A stretch of 64,000 bases of DNA from Scatophagus argus (GCF_020382885.2 NC_058498.1:7724501-7788500), one strand, 5' to 3'; numbered from the stretch's first letter, positions 47,301-61,654 are shown. Translations and numbers: made by a program. Notes: generated by a model from the sequence alone, not told the origin.

Positions 47301-50300
47301 GACTGACTTGTGCTGTGGTCATGACTGAAGTTACAGAAGCTTGCATGATTAATAATTTTAAATCAGATTAGTCAGAAGTTAATTCTAACTATGGCTTCTT
47401 CTGACTACAGGCACTCTGTGGTTTGAGTAGAATATTGAAATACAGAATATATTTATACTTGATCTACACGCCCACTCTAACTTTGTATACTTTACTGTAT
47501 TCTTTGTTTTCCTTCTTTAGCTTTGTGTCCCGGTCGGCCCAGTGAGTCTCTACCTGGGGGACGGAATGATTGACCTGCCAGAGCTTGAAGAAGAGACCAC
47601 TTACTCCCCCGAGTCAGCAAGCACACTCGAACAGTCCATGTTGACTTCACCACAGGTACACACACTCACACAAACACAGATCCAGCTTCTGCTGTTCCAT
47701 TTAAAAATCCTTGAGGTTCCAGTACAGCCAAAAGAAACCCATTAGTGTCCATACTAGGATGCTTGGTTTGTGGTGGATTTGCAGCTCTCGCCTCAGTTGT
47801 TGATCTGTGAGTGTGTTTTTTTTTCGTCTTGTGTCTTCTCTTCCTCCCCCTCTCGCCCAGTCTTTTTATGTTTGTGTAAAGCTTTTTATTCTCCATTGTT
47901 CACAGCACTTATCTCACCAGCCATACTGTCAGTGTGGCAGGCCCAGTGCAGCACCACACACCACCCTTAACACACACTGCCATGCACACATACACACTCA
48001 TCAACACACAGATTCACTTGCAGAAATGGGATTTGTCATCTAATGCTACTCATTGTATAGTCACAGTGTTGGGAAGGTCACAGCTTGTGGTTGGCCAATA
48101 AATCAGATGACAGCCAATCAGGGGCTGTTTAATGCATATTGGATTACGAGATTGCGTTTCTGACAGTAATGAGTGGACAGCTGTTAAACTGAACATATGG
48201 GAAAGGGATTTTACAATGATGCATTAAAAAAGCACCAGTTTTTAGTTTATTCTTTATTTTTCATATTGATTAAAGTTTACGAAAGTTGTATGATACATTA
48301 AAAAAAAAATCCCTTTGCAAACACTAATTCAACTACACTGAACGACAATAACAAAACAATAAAAATAACAAAGGCAACCGTAAACCCTCATGGATAAATC
48401 AATACCCCTATTTCATTAACACTTCACACTATGTAGTCGATGTTGGTTAAAGAACCAAAGAGTCAGTGTTCAGTTAATTTCAACTAAAGATCACCGTACA
48501 GTTTAATGTCATGATGTGATATGAATCTGAAGGAAACAGGAAGTTTCTTGGCATCTCAGGTTGAAGAGGAGGAGCAAAAGCTTCCCGCCCTTGAGTTTAT
48601 TGAGGACCATGAGGTCAGCCATCACCTCCAGGTAGGACCACCTTACACAGAACTCGTCTGCATCCGCACCACCACTACCTTCATGCCACATATTAACTAA
48701 ACTTTGGTGCTTTCAGTTTCTCTGTGTCACTTCACCATGTTGTTGGTTGTTGTTCAGCATCTGTATTTTGGAACCAAAAAATGCTTAAAGTCAAGTTTAA
48801 TTGATTATGAGTGTACACGAATAAGTCAAACAGCTTACACAATATGGGACCATACTATTTGGAGCCTTGCCTTAAAGGCAAAATATATTATATATTTGGT
48901 TGCTGTTTGTGAGCACATAATTGTAAGTTTGCCACTCCTCAGAGCTGCTTTACATATTCTTTCAGCTACAACCCTGGTGGAGTCAACTAGTTTGAGAGCA
49001 AATAATAAATAAATAAATATAAATGTAGGCTAATTTAAAGAGATATTTTCATATCTTAACTGTAGAGCAAGTACAAGACTTAAGTGCATATCAGTCTGTG
49101 CTGTGGAATGACATTGGTATACAAAACCACAATGAAATGGCTTTGACGGGGGGAGAAAAAAATGAAAGGGAAAAAGACAGGAAGGGACCCTCTTACACAG
49201 GAGTACAACATTTTGAGATTGGGATCTTAATTAGCCAGAAAGCACCACGTTTAAACATTTTGATCTATTGTGTTGAACATGACCTGCTCAGAAGCAGTTT
49301 TGGTGCACAACATAAGTTACCAAGCCACACTGGCAGGTGAACAAAAAAAAATAATTTCCAACCCTTGCAATCACATCAAATCCAGGGTTAACTCAGAAGT
49401 TACCTCACTACAGACTACAGATCCTGCTACATCGTGCACGCCTCTGAAGTCTTGATTATTGCTGTCTTGTTCAGGTTAAGGACACCAACCTGTTCAGTCC
49501 TCTGCTAAATGACCAAATCCTCGGTTGTGCTGAACTAGGCTGTTCCTTGTCCAACAAATCCCCCCCTACCAGTCCGTCCAGCAGTGCGACCGCCAGCCCT
49601 TTCACCCCTCCTGATTTGATCCAGACTGAGACAACCCCACCTCAGCATGAAGCTGATCTTAAAGTGAGAACATATCACTTGTTTTATGGTAGTGAAATCA
49701 CAGTGAATTTGAAATGCACTTTCAAGAATATATGATAGGAAGATTATATAATAAGTGGTGATTGTTTTTTGTGCTCTCTTCTCAAGACACAGAGCGTGAC
49801 TCCTCCGCCTGCTCCATCCAGCATTAATTCCACCCCCTGTTGTCGGACAACAGTAGAGGAGGAGAACAAGGTCGCTGTGCCCCTTTTGGTCGCACCACCT
49901 CCAAAACCGAGGACCCTGAGCCTCCACACCCTTGACCTGGGCCAGGGTACATGTACACACATAGCAGTTTATCCTTTTTTTCAGGAAGGACACAATGCTC
50001 ACATAAATCAAGTCGTTGAATCCAGTCATTTTTCTTTTCTGTAATTTTCTTGCAACAATATTGGCACTACATGTTTTTGTGCCAGTGTTATGTCCAGCAG
50101 ATTTCACATCAGGTTAAGCAAAATGCTTTGTTACGTGGTGAAAATATGAACATTTGTTTAAATCCTCAATCATTAGTAGTCATTGTTTTCTCCAAATTGT
50201 ACAAAGATAAAACTGTGGAAAGTTCTGTTGTACACTCAAAGGCTCATCTCTTTTCAATGAGGGCTCATTTGCTAATAGGATTATAACATGACCTTCATTA

Positions 50301-52510
50301 ACCTGCACGTGTACACAGAGAGAAAGAGGGAGAAGCCTTCAATGAAATTAGACTGTTTGCAGCTGCAGAGAGAATGTATTGATTTCCCTCCTGCTGCTTG
50401 CTGTGGTGGATCTGCCTGCACAGAGAACCTGACACAGATTCAGTTAGACCTGTTACCAGAGCTATTTGACCCAACAAGCTGCTTTCATGCAATGCGTTTC
50501 CTGATATCGATACACTGATGCTCCATCTTTCTTGTCCTGGCACAGTGTTAATGAAAAAAAAGCATAACAAAGGGGGTTAGGGTAGATTGATCTGAAGATT
50601 TTTATCTACTGTCTGACGATATTTCTTGTGCAAATTTTTCTCCGTCATGCTTTCGTCTCCTTTCATTATTTTGTCTCCCAGCGCGCCATGAGACTTGTGT
50701 GCTGACTTCCCTCAGAAACCTGACATTGCAGAAAATTTGAGTCCAGTAAATGAATAAAATAATGATAATAATAAAAAACAAAAATCAACAAAATCACTCA
50801 CAAATGCAAAGTTGGCACTTGCCCCTTGCTGCTATTCTTTTCCTTCTCTTTTGGAACACGACAGCTGAGTTTGTCTGCTCAGCATGTTTGTTCAGGGGTC
50901 AGCTTGTTGAGTTACACTGCAGGAAAAACACATTATGGAATAGTACAGCATTGAACAGAACAGAACAATAACATTTCTATATATTTTTTTAATACATTTA
51001 TTTATTATTTTTGGAAAAATCTTACAAGACTAACATGATGGAAGTGATTATGCAGATAGAGGAGTTAATTAAAAGCAAACTTGTCAGAAAAATGAACACT
51101 TGGGGCCTGTGCAGCAGCCAACCACAAGGGGGCGATCAAGATAATTTAGCTTCAATTTTTGGGAGCTCTCATGCTGTCTATCTTTATATACAGTCATTGT
51201 GTGGAAGGTGGTCAGTTTACTTTGAGTGATTAGCTTACACATTTACTGAACATCTCTAATAGTAATAGTAATGTCTTTATGTTGATAATTAATGAGGTGT
51301 TTATGCTGTACACTTTTATGAGTAAGGTGCATAATAATCAAGACTGTACATACCCTCACTGTTGATTTTTAGGACAAAAACAAAATGATAAACAGTGGCC
51401 TTCGCACAAGGAACTTGCACAGTGGCAATTCCTGAACAGACGTGCAAATAATCCCATATAGCACCCATTTTTCAACACGAAGATGCAACAAAAATGCAAA
51501 AGTCCACACACACACTGCAAGACTTTGTATGATACAGGCTCCATTAGAGTGTGTATGACGCTGTGTGTGTGTTTGGAGGAGGGTGAGGGTTTGTAAGGCA
51601 GACGCACAGTAAACCTTATTAAGGAGGAGGGTAATGCGGTTGCAGCTGATTAGCAGCCAACAACAGCAGAGCATCAGTGTGCTGAACGAAGCATGAAGAT
51701 CTGATGGCTTTGATTTACAGTCGAGACCCTAAACCAGACCGTCAAAGGAAGGCTGCCTTTATTTCACAGGCTTTAATTTGCTGATCAGTCCAGTAGATGA
51801 CAGGCACTTTCAGCGATTTGGATGTTTTTGTCGACTTTTTGTTTTATATTTACAAACCGTTGTTGAAAGAGATTAGACTGATGTAGTACACGGTTAACTC
51901 GGATCGGATGGTTAAACAATTGGAATATATGCATATAATACAGTCTGTCGGTACATACATACTGAAACATCAGTTAAAAGTAGTAAAAATTAAGATGGTG
52001 TATGTACCAAGTGTGTACACTATTTTAATTTTAAAATTTTACTTTCATAATAAAACTATTTTTGCAATTTCCTTTCAAAAGAAAGTGCTCTGCAACTGGA
52101 AACTGGAGCTACAAATAGCAATTAACTTAAAATGAGCTGTACATATTTTGCTTCACCAAACAAAAGCAGGTGCAATAGATTTATAACAAAACAGATGTCA
52201 GTTACTCATATCATTTTACACTCTGATTACGAGTTCACCAGGGTGTTGCTGTACCATTACTGTTTTTTGTCATTTTAATTAGGACTTTTAGTTCCCAATA
52301 CTTTGATTGGGAACCACTGGATTAATTTAGCTGTGAAGTTAGAAAAATGCTATTTACACATAAAAAAAAATGGTTTCTCTCTGCAGAATGTTTAGGAGTC
52401 ATTTAGCTGCTTTGTCTGGTGTCACCCTCTTTACTTTCAGCCATTTTTGCTTCATTGCTCCTTCTCTTGTCTTCCCTGCAGCCCAGCTCCGTTTGCAGGA
52501 GGCTTTTTAA
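41320..52510 (+). CDS. tdrd5: Tudor domain-containing protein 5 (17 coding exons, 898 aa)
   Basis: A germ-granule protein of the piRNA pathway; LOTUS domains bind RNA or Vasa-type helicases and the Tudor domain binds methylated arginine ligands. Exons: 41320-41563, 41706-41917, 42220-42526, 42817-42992, 43388-43471, 43652-43708, 44051-44213, 44647-44822, 45087-45301, 45792-46001, 46098-46164, 46655-46855, 47521-47655, 48560-48631, 49475-49663, 49787-49946, 52482-52510. LOTUS1 is about 7-81 ([18 protein letters not shown]), LOTUS2 about 153-205 ([16 protein letters not shown]), LOTUS3 about 316-405 ([20 protein letters not shown]). The Tudor core is about 495-650: [28 protein letters not shown] and [14 protein letters not shown] Ser/Pro/Thr-rich disordered C-terminus follows. 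The last, nine-residue exon is inferred from one good acceptor and frame and is less certain. If the preceding donor is skipped, a stop follows at about 50041-50043. Confidence 0.93.
49947..52481 (+). other. tdrd5: Last intron of tdrd5, or 3' flank if the gene ends earlier
   Basis: 2.5 kb with no recognisable exon. It contains an AATAAA at 50753-50758 that could end a tdrd5 transcript reading through the exon 16 donor. Confidence 0.4.
52482..52510 (+). CDS. tdrd5: Predicted terminal mini-exon of tdrd5
   Basis: CTTGTCTTCCCTGCAG is a strong acceptor. In the phase left by exon 16 (one base, G) it reads A-QLRLQEAF and then TAA. Only nine residues, so similarity cannot confirm it; a transcript would. 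Confidence 0.45.
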
Positions 52511-52880
52511 ATGGTTGTGTTTTTGTAGGGTACTTTGGTGTGCACATGTGTTCAATAATGTGTTCTAAATCTGTGTGCTGTGGATGCTAATGGACAGTAG
52601 TGTGTGCGAGTGTGTGAATAGGGTGTGCATGATTTTGAGGAGGTTAGTGTGGGAGCAGTTCGGTGTGTGTGTGTGAGAGAGAGAGAATTAGGGTGTATTA
52701 AGTCGCACTCATCCACTGAGAGATAATTTCTAGAAGAGAGACGCCTTTATTTTTATCCCAGTGTCAGTGTCTTATCTTCTGTATTAATTTTAGGACAATT
52801 TGAAGAAGAGAGAGTGAGCTAGGCTTCATTCTCCTGCTAATCCCTCAGGCTTGTGGTTCTGTTACTTCTGTGCACACATG

Positions 52881-52890
52881 CACACACACA

Positions 52891-52932
<42 letters not shown>
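52881..52932. repeat. (CA)n microsatellite with CGCG interruption
   Basis: Long dinucleotide run just downstream of the predicted tdrd5 end. Confidence 0.95.
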
Positions 52933-52933
<1 letters not shown>

Positions 52934-54413
52934 CAGCAGTGACACTAGCACTCCTGATGAAGCTTTTACACTCTACATTTATGTCATGCTTTGTTAAGTT
53001 TTTCTCCTTCTAACTCCAAATAGCACCTTAATCATCACCATGTGCACAGTTTACTGTGGGTGTTGTTATGGCAAGATTATTTGTGTCTCTCTTACGCAGA
53101 AGAATAGTCTAAAAGGGCCCACGTTAGTACAAGTGGTGTTGAATGCAGTCTATTAGTTTAATATGAAAGCAAAACCTCTACAGTGAATGAGAACAAAAAT
53201 AACAGTTTTGAAAGCCTCAAAAAACTTTTAACATCAAGCTTTTTCAAAGTGGTGCTCATCTGAGGTCAGGGATTGTTAACAAATTAAACAACGACTTAAG
53301 TCTTCACTTACATTTTGACCTTTATCAGGGAGCTGCAATTTTAATAGTTTAGTACAACAGTTTATGTTGTACTGTTGTGTTTATGTTGACTTTAGCATGT
53401 CTATCACCTGTATATTTGTGGTTTGGATGTTGAAGATGTTGAAAATGAAACCTCATAACGCTCGAGCCTTTCTTCCACAAGTCGGTACAGGTTTCTCAGC
53501 GCGCCTGCTACACTTCCTGCTGTTCTCCACCTGGATGCAGATGTGGCCAGTATTGTTTGGCAGCAGCATCCAGCTGCAGCTGAGCTCCGGGCTCAGTTAA
53601 TATGCGATGGCACACTCTGACAGTTCCATTAAACTGTATTTATGGCAGCCACAAGTAATCGATATGCAGATACGCCACGCTGTCCGCATTCCCACAATTG
53701 TCTTTGGTCCAGCGGTGCAATGCATCAAACTGCCATGCTCAGTGACAACGGAGACAATATACACCATCACTGGGTATTGTTTGTCCCCAAAGTCCTCTCT
53801 CTGCCTCTCCCTCATCTCTTTTCCTGACTCCATCCTCCCTCCCTCCTCATATCTCTTTTGTTATCCTTCTCTATCTGAACACTAACGTCTGTACAGAAAA
53901 TCTTTCGTTCTGTAAAAGATTAGAAAATCTATCCATTAAGCAGACAAGCAAAACAGAAGATACTTGAAGATACAATAAGTGCTGTGAATCAGTAGTTGAA
54001 ACCCTCTCTGCTCAATCCGTTGTTAGTCCCTTTTGCACATTAAGACGCTTAGCTATACAACATATTTGGCATGAGCAGGCTTAAACCTAATCATATAGAC
54101 AATGTCACAAACCAGCGGGATTCTGCCTTTGCACAGCCGCAGAGCTGTGAAACTGTAGTCTGCAGCTTTTGGTCCAGAGAGTTCCCTTGGGAGGGACCCG
54201 TCACTGTTCAACATTACAACTGTGTCGTGTCGAAGAAGCACAAAATAAATGGGGTCAAGGTCAGAACATGGTTGGATGGTTCTGCAAAATACTGGATTGC
54301 ATTCAGTGACAACATTTTTGAATGCTCAGCTGTCTGTCGAATGTCCACACAGCTACAGCTTGTGGCAGCTATACAGTGGTAACGATTAGTCAACTGTAAA
54401 ATGCAATTGCATA

Positions 54414-54465
54414 TTTTTTTGTTTGTTTGTTTGTTTGTTTTTTGTTTTTTTTGTTTTTTTTTTTT
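54414..54465. repeat. (TTTG)n / poly-T tract
   Basis: Several GTTT units grading into T-rich sequence. It could be an A-rich retrotransposon tail on the minus strand, but I see no element attached. Confidence 0.85.
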
Positions 54466-55869
54466 GCAGAAATTTAATTATGCTTGAAGTTACAGAAGAA
54501 TCTGTTGTAAGACTTTATGAAGGCACACCCAGCATGTTTGTTGAGTAAAGTTAATGTGTAAGGCCACTTGTTTTCTTATACACAGTGCACTAAACAGTTG
54601 TGATGTAGGCATGGATGGAGATTTTAATGAATCAGTTAAACCAGCTCAATTAGAATAATATGAATGAAAATGTCACTCAAAGGAGAGAAAGTCTTCACTA
54701 GAAATGTACTCTGTGTCACTTCTACTACCCGACTGTGCTCTAAGGCTGTGTCACTCATCATGTAGAATTCATTCTGCTCGTTAATTATGAATGAAAAAAA
54801 ATTCTCATCTTCTCATGAGTTGGCATGCAAAGACATTGATGTGGCTGCGTGTAATCAGTCTCAGACTGATGCTGTGTGTCTCTTCAATTAAGTGATGAAA
54901 CTTTTTGTTAAGAGAAAGCAGTGCTGAATGAAGAGCAGACCGAGCAGCGGGTCACCTGACGAATGGCTTCACTTGCAGCCAGCAGCATAACGCTGAGTCA
55001 TGATCAATCATCAGCCTCATGCCTCGACTCCTCTCTCCCCACCTTCTCTCTCCTTCTGTTTCATCCTCTCCTCCCTTCTTTCCCCCTCTCTTCTCCTCTC
55101 TCCGCTCTTCTTCCATTTTTGTCCCTCTTGTCCCTTCTCTCCCATCTTCCACATTTATCTTTGCAGCGACAGGAAACTGAAACATCACCGGTAGTCGTTG
55201 TTTACCAGGTTATATTTTAAAGTGATATTGACCAGCTGAAAATTAAATGTAGTGTAGTACTGCATGATAATTGGCAGAAATCCCTGTGGAACATAACGTC
55301 AGCACTGGTCATCAGGCCGTGCTTACTTGTCGTGAGGGCAGAAATGGCATCATTGGTTCAGCTGAACGGATGTGTTTTCTGGTTATGCATTACCTTTGGA
55401 AGTTTGTTTTAATATCCAATTTAAATTTTCTATTCTTGTTACAATTTCCCATGTGAGTGTATGTTGTTTGAAAAATTATATGTGATGTAAAGAACTGGGA
55501 TGTCCAAACAGGGAAAACAGTCAAATATAAATTTTCAGAAGGTTTTGATTATCATTTTGAATCCCTTAAGTCAACCAAATGACTCGCCCACATAAATACA
55601 CATATGCTTTTATTCCTGTTCATTTCAGTTTTGGTATGATGTGATTAATTTGGGTATTTTGATGTATTGCCATATTGGCTTTTCTTGTGTAAACAAACCG
55701 CACTTCAACGGTGGAAAAACTGAAATACAAACCGATCTCTGTTCACATTAGTGTGGACATGGCCAGAGAGGCAGCAGTTAGGACACTAAAATACCAGGGA
55801 TGGGCAAATCCAGATAAGCATCAAGTTAGCACAGCCTCCCAGCACAGGAAATAGCATTAGCTATGTTGT

Positions 55870-55896
<27 letters not shown>
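55870..55896. repeat. (AC)n microsatellite
   Basis: Pure dinucleotide run in intergenic DNA. A shorter (GT)n follows at about 55982-55999. Confidence 0.95.
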
Positions 55897-55901
<5 letters not shown>

Positions 55902-56551
55902 AACACAATGACCTCTTACTGCCCAGGTTGCCATAGAGATACTGCTCCCTCTTTACACATTCGAACAGATGTGGGAGGATATGTGTGTGTGTGTGTGTGC
56001 ATGCATGTATGTTCCTCCATCTGGTTTAGTGGTTGTGTGTTCACTGTATATGTCATATGCATTCAGCACCAGAAACACTGCTTTATTGGATTTCAAAGAG
56101 GCCCCACCTTAAGTCCCAATACTCACCAGATGGTATTTGAGTGCTGCATTTCCCAGAACCCACCTGTCAATCAAATAATGTGGGTGGGGCTTCGAATTTT
56201 CTGTTGATGCACTTTTGGTAGATGCATTTTTTTTCTCTGTCGGATCAACCGTCTGTTTCTTCTTCTGTTTAACACGTCATTGTGACATATGTCATCCTCA
56301 CAGTCACACATTGTCCCTCATGGACCAGCGTCTCCTGTTTTTCTTCTTCCGTCTCCATATTGGACTTGACTGTGAGACTCAAACCTTTGGCTCGAGCTCC
56401 TCACCTCTAATGAATAGCTTGTCTGGTGGACCGGTCGAGCAGCTGCAAGAGGCCAGTGTTTAGCTCATCTGCTGGGCCTCTTATTAAAATGAATGGTTCA
56501 AATCGGTCTTGTTAATTCTTATCACAAACTATTAGCCTGCTTTCTGGCATG

Positions 56552-56590
56552 TTGTCGCGACAGTGTTAACCACTGAACCACCAGCTCCTA
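56552..56590 (+). repeat. End fragment of the dispersed repeat seen at 20092-20407
   Basis: GCGACAGTGTTAACCACTGA followed by ACCACC matches the tRNA-like 3' end of the larger copy. Confidence 0.65.
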
Positions 56591-59099
56591 ATTTATCTAA
56601 CTTTTAACACAGTGTTTTCTTGTAATTGCTGAAAGTTAATTTTAAAGCCACTTTCTGCACACTGTGACCTCTTCCCCTTGAATCTGTGATCCAATAATTC
56701 AAGTCTAAGCCACTACCAGTCTGGCTAAAATGTGATACTGTATGAGTTTGGTCCTGGATGAAAGGAGGGAAGGTCGTTGCTGACTGACCCAGCAATTTGA
56801 TGCCCAGATCTGGTATCGCACCTGGCCAGTTCACTGCACCTTCCGCAGAGTCATTAGTATCAGTTAAATCATATGAATCCCCCAGAATAAGGACACTACT
56901 TCTGCTCCCGCTGGTTCTGCACTGTGGATGCTCTTCTGCTCTTCCTCAGGTGAGCTGCTGGTTTTGACGTGAGAGTGTGTTTGTGTGTGTTGTGGGTTTA
57001 CCGGTGGGGGTTTAAATCCAGCTCCACTGCTGTTTTAATACCTTTTTTGGGGCTTTACCTGAGAGCAGTTAGGAGAGCGAGAGGGGACAACAGCAAAGGG
57101 CCACCTGCTGCCAAAAACTCAGACTTTTGTGCATGGGGTGCACCCACAGAAAGCTTGAAATTTTATCTTTGATCATGCTTTTTTGGACGAGCATCTTTAA
57201 TGTCTTGATTATGAACATTTCAGGGTTTTTTATCAGTTGGCTGAGGATCACTTTGTTTTTAGTTTACAGAATTAATTCTGCATTTTAGGAGCTACGCTTA
57301 CATGTCACTGCTCTGAGCCAAGAAGTAGTTTGGCACATAACCCCCTGCCAAACAACCACTTTTCATTTTTAGACTTTTCTTTTGGCAGGTTTTGTATAGA
57401 ACAACCAAACAAAATGTTAAGTCTTAGTTTGTGAGTTTTGGAGATGTTGGTAGTTGGATTCTTTAAATCTTTGGACCGAGCCAGACTAACTTTTTCCCCT
57501 CATTTCCAGTCTTTATACTAATATAAAGTAACCAGCTGGCTGTCGCTACATATAAATAAAAAGCTCCGCTCTGTTTCACAGTCATCAGGTTCTTTGAGCT
57601 CTGATTGTTGACCAGGACGATCAGAGTCTACTGGGCAGCGCCGGTGGAGTGTCTGGCAGTGAGAACCTTTTTCCAGGATGCTGTGTGTTCACTTTCTTCC
57701 CAAGACGTATCCAGCTGCTTTAACATTTGTACCAGTGACTTATTGTGAAGCTAACAAGGCCTGCTATTTGTCGTCAGCCCAATCTTTGTATTTTGTGCTA
57801 TAGAGGGTAAAATGCCTTGCTGCAGCAATGAAAGCAGTTTTCTAGCTGAGTGAACACCGATGAAGTATGGATCTGTACAACCAGCACTCCCTGCAGCTTT
57901 ATCTCTGGGTAGCTATGAACTATCGTGAGCTGAACCACTTTTCTCTCATTCGTTTTTAACTGTGCTGCAAAATTAGCTTGTTAGCTGTGGAGGCCTTTAC
58001 CAATTTACTGTGGGTGTGTCTCACAGGCTGATGGTCAAATGTGAATGTGAAGCTAGTGGCCAAAGAGCTGGACGTCCCAGAAACATCAAGCAGGAGGATA
58101 AAGATGAATGTTTAGCAGACTCAGTATCAGCCTCAGAACTGATTACAGCTGAGTGAGTTCAATAGAAGAAAAAGTCTGTCAAATCAGATTACTTTAGAAT
58201 ATGTCTTCGCTCGACAGTAAGTTCAGACTTATTTGTGCTTATTTCTGTTTTACTAGGTAAATTTGGATGGGCAGTAGGTAAAGCACTGTGTTAAGTTACT
58301 TTATTAGCCAAATACGCTTAACATCTTGTCTCAGGCAGCTGTTCTGCTGCATTCACTGCAGCTCAACATCACGACTGAGGAAGTGTGAAAGCTGCTGCAC
58401 TTGTTTTTCAACATGTCTCACTAAAGGTTTGTTTGCCTTTTTACGTCCCACAGTCTGATTGTTAAAGCTTTTTAAATACTGCGGCATGTGATGTCGTGTG
58501 GACCCTAACCTGACTTCCACCACCCTCATCTTCCCAGCCGTATGAATCTGTGATCCGTCTCAGTTTTGTCGTGCAGCACATCCACATTTGGTCAGCCTGG
58601 CCTCCCCTCTCTGTCGATATTTGCGTAGACTTGGTTGCAACAGTAAGCTGATTAAGGGACCAGTGACTGAGGGCAAATCAATTACCTGTGGCCCAGTAGT
58701 CTGGGTTTGAGGGGGGAGTCGTTGCTATGGCATTTATTTACTGTGTTTAGGGCACAACCACATCACCGAGCCTCCTTTTTAAAATGGGAACATCCTGAAC
58801 AACCCATCACTGTAATTTATTATAAATATTGATATATATTTCCTCTCATTTAAATGTTGCTATGTACCTGTAGTAGTACAAATGTGTGTTTATAGTGATA
58901 TCATTGCACTTTATGGTACTCATCCTTTTAATCTTTCTGTTTCTACAAGCTGCAGTAAAGGGGAGCTCATAATACTCTGCCAGGCATCTACAGTGAAGTG
59001 GAACTTAAATGGAAAACGTGCACTTACAGCCATGTTTTAGTGGGATTAATAACAAGCTTAAATTCACATAAATATTTATATAGTGATGAAATGTACCAC

Positions 59100-59669
59100 A
59101 TCAGGTCCTTTGCCAAGGAGGAAATATGATACAGGGTGGCTCCTCTCCTCCCTCCGCCTCCTCCCAGTCCGCCCAGCAGCGGACTCCGTCATTTCGCCTC
59201 CTCGTCGTCCATCACTTGTTGGATGTGTCCGTTTGAATTTCTGTGGTTTCGAGCTTCCTGGTGATTGTTTCCCCTCCCGGAGTCCTGAGAAGAGCGCTGC
59301 TGTGTGTGAAGGTTAAAGCGTTTTTACAGGTCACATGCGCGTAAAAAGCGCCTGCCCTGAAGCGCCGTCCTTTGCTCCGGTTACGTACTGTGATTATGCT
59401 CCGTTTTTAGGTGTCTACCCGTCGTGGCTGTCTTTCTTCTCGTCCCTCTGACCTCTAGTCGGTCGGTTCCACAGCGGGAGTGTTGGGGTTTTCCTGCCGG
59501 CATCGTGCGCTCTGGACTCCGGCTCATCCTTGGAGAAGTTCCGCCGCAGTCTTATGCACATCAGTCCTCTGCTCTCCTCCCGCGGCGGTGAGGATGCTGG
59601 TGGCTTTTCATCGTCCACACTCTACAGGATTAGCCTGAGCTGTACAAACGGACCATGTAACCAGATCAG
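59100..59669 (+). promoter_or_regulatory. GC-rich block ending in a splice donor; candidate promoter and non-coding first exon of the next gene
   Basis: Compared with its surroundings the block is GC- and CpG-rich (CCTCGTCGTCC, GCGCGTAAAAAGCGCC, CCGCGGCGG) and ends GATCAG|GTACGTG, a good + strand donor. No long ATG frame with similarity is present, so it would be 5' UTR. In human the gene after TDRD5 is FAM163A, which would fit a far-off coding exon, but that is inference from gene order only. The long minus-strand frame at 59415-59618 is an alternative reading with no support. Confidence 0.4.
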
Positions 59670-61654
59670 GTACGTGTAATGGTGAAAAGAGGGTCACATT
59701 TTATGTTATGTCAGGAGAAATTGTTTTTTGTTTTTTTGTTTTTTAGATGCTAAAGACTCTGGACTCAAATGTCAAAGATAGCCCCTTGACTCGAGCCCCT
59801 TGATGTAAATGAGTGGCTCTCATTCAGTTGGAGTGGTGAAAATGTAAAGGTTCACATTGCCAACATAGAATTTGTGGCTCTAGTTCAATTCCATTTTAAA
59901 TTAAATGTGAAAAGGTGCCTTTAAGCTTGCCAGAGGTGGAGAGGAAGTGGCAGTGGAGCAGCTCAGCAGGAGCTGGACTCTGATGGGTTTTGCCATTTTG
60001 CTGCTGCTGTGATCTTCTTTCACTCTGGTTCAGTCTGGTCTTGGTGGCCTGCTGTAGCTGGCATAGTTAAAAACACTGCATAATTTCAAAAGACGATGAT
60101 AGGACCAACTTTGATCATCTACATTTAAATTACATGTAATCATGATGCATTTTGGACAGAAAGAGGTCACAAACTGAGCCAAACGATCACACTTACTTGG
60201 TCAGTGATATTCAACCCCCACTGGAGCTACAGGTATTGAAAATGCTTCAGCTGAATGTGTGGTCACTATAATAATAATAATAATAACTGTATTTATATAG
60301 CACCTGTCAAAAGCCAGGTTTCCAAAGTGCTTAACAATAATTTAAAAACAAAACTGACAAATTGTGAACTGAATAGAATGCAGTAAACAAAATGTATATA
60401 GACAAATGGTGAAGGTATAATATATGTATATTATTTGAATATATATACAAGAGATAAAAAGCAGATATATGCTACTCACTTGTCTGACAACAGAAAGGAA
60501 AAAACTCATAAGTTCATAAATTTATATCAGGAAAAGAAGGAATAATGATGGTGATGAATAGTTAACATGTCACTCAGCTATACTTCACCATATTATTGTG
60601 GTCTTCTGCTAATGTTACCGTTTGAATGATACAAATACTGTTATCTTTACTTGTGGGTTGTTATCAGGATGAGTTTTCTTATGGGTACAGCAGACATCCT
60701 GCCACGGGATAAAGAAATTTTTTTCTCTAATCCTGAGCTTTGGTTTCTCACAGAAGAACACGTTCAATAATGAATTAAACAACCTGTTTACTGTAAAACA
60801 TCTCTGGCTGCTTGCAGTGTTTCATGCACTTAAAGCTGTATGTGCCAGTGTCACCGCATCTCCTTGTCTTTAATATGTAATCACTTCACCACGTGCACAC
60901 GGCGGCTTCAGCACAGTTTTCGCAGCGTATTGATCTCCCACATTAACAGTCAGAAGCAGGTGCTCGGCTGCTCTGACCCATTTCTCACAGAGGAAGCTGG
61001 AAAATACAGCTTGACGAAATAACTGTTGAGCAGCCCCTCTCTATCCTCCTGTCTCCACCCTGCCCCAATAACACACACACACACTCACTCCTTAATTCCT
61101 CCACCTCCAATGGCTGCGATACAACAGGAAGTGGACTGATTTCCCAGAGGAGTCTGTAGTCAGGGCTGTCACAGCTAACACAGCAGCAACAGAGAAAATG
61201 TATTTAATACACAGGATGTATAGTGGTGTGCCGTGCCAACACTGAGGGAAATTACAACGAGCTGCTCGCAACATTTGGTCTGTCAGCGCTAAGTTGTTCT
61301 TTAACAGCATCTCTGGCTGGGAAACTAAATATTTGATTGACCTCAGTTAATTTGGAAAACGGTTACCCTTAGCTGCCTTGTTAACCTCAGCAAATCCTCA
61401 TGGCTCCTCATTATCCCTGCTGGGAGACAGTGTCTGTCACCACTTTTTGGTTGTTTTTTAGGATTTTTTTCTCCTTAGTTAAAGACTTGTTTGGACTGAT
61501 GAAATCTTTTCGAAACCTGCTGGACCAAGTCACCGTCAGGTGTTTGTGGTGATTTCAGCTAACAGCAGAAATATGTCGGTGTATGTAACGTATGGCCTGA
61601 CCAGACTGCAGATAACACTGCACACTACATATTTGCACAGTCTTCTTTATTATT

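Larger units (their letters stand above)
52511..59100. other. Intergenic stretch with microsatellites
   Basis: No coding exon with family similarity was found on either strand. It holds (CA)n at 52881-52932 and 55870-55896, a T/G run at 54414-54465 and a relic of the dispersed repeat at 56552-56590. Frames at 54952-55220 are produced by a pyrimidine-rich run and are not gene-like. Confidence 0.5.

Noticed and set aside
54952..55220. Overlapping frames on both strands of a TCC-rich tract
   Set aside because: Low-complexity pyrimidine run producing Ser/Leu/Pro or Glu/Gly/Arg strings only.
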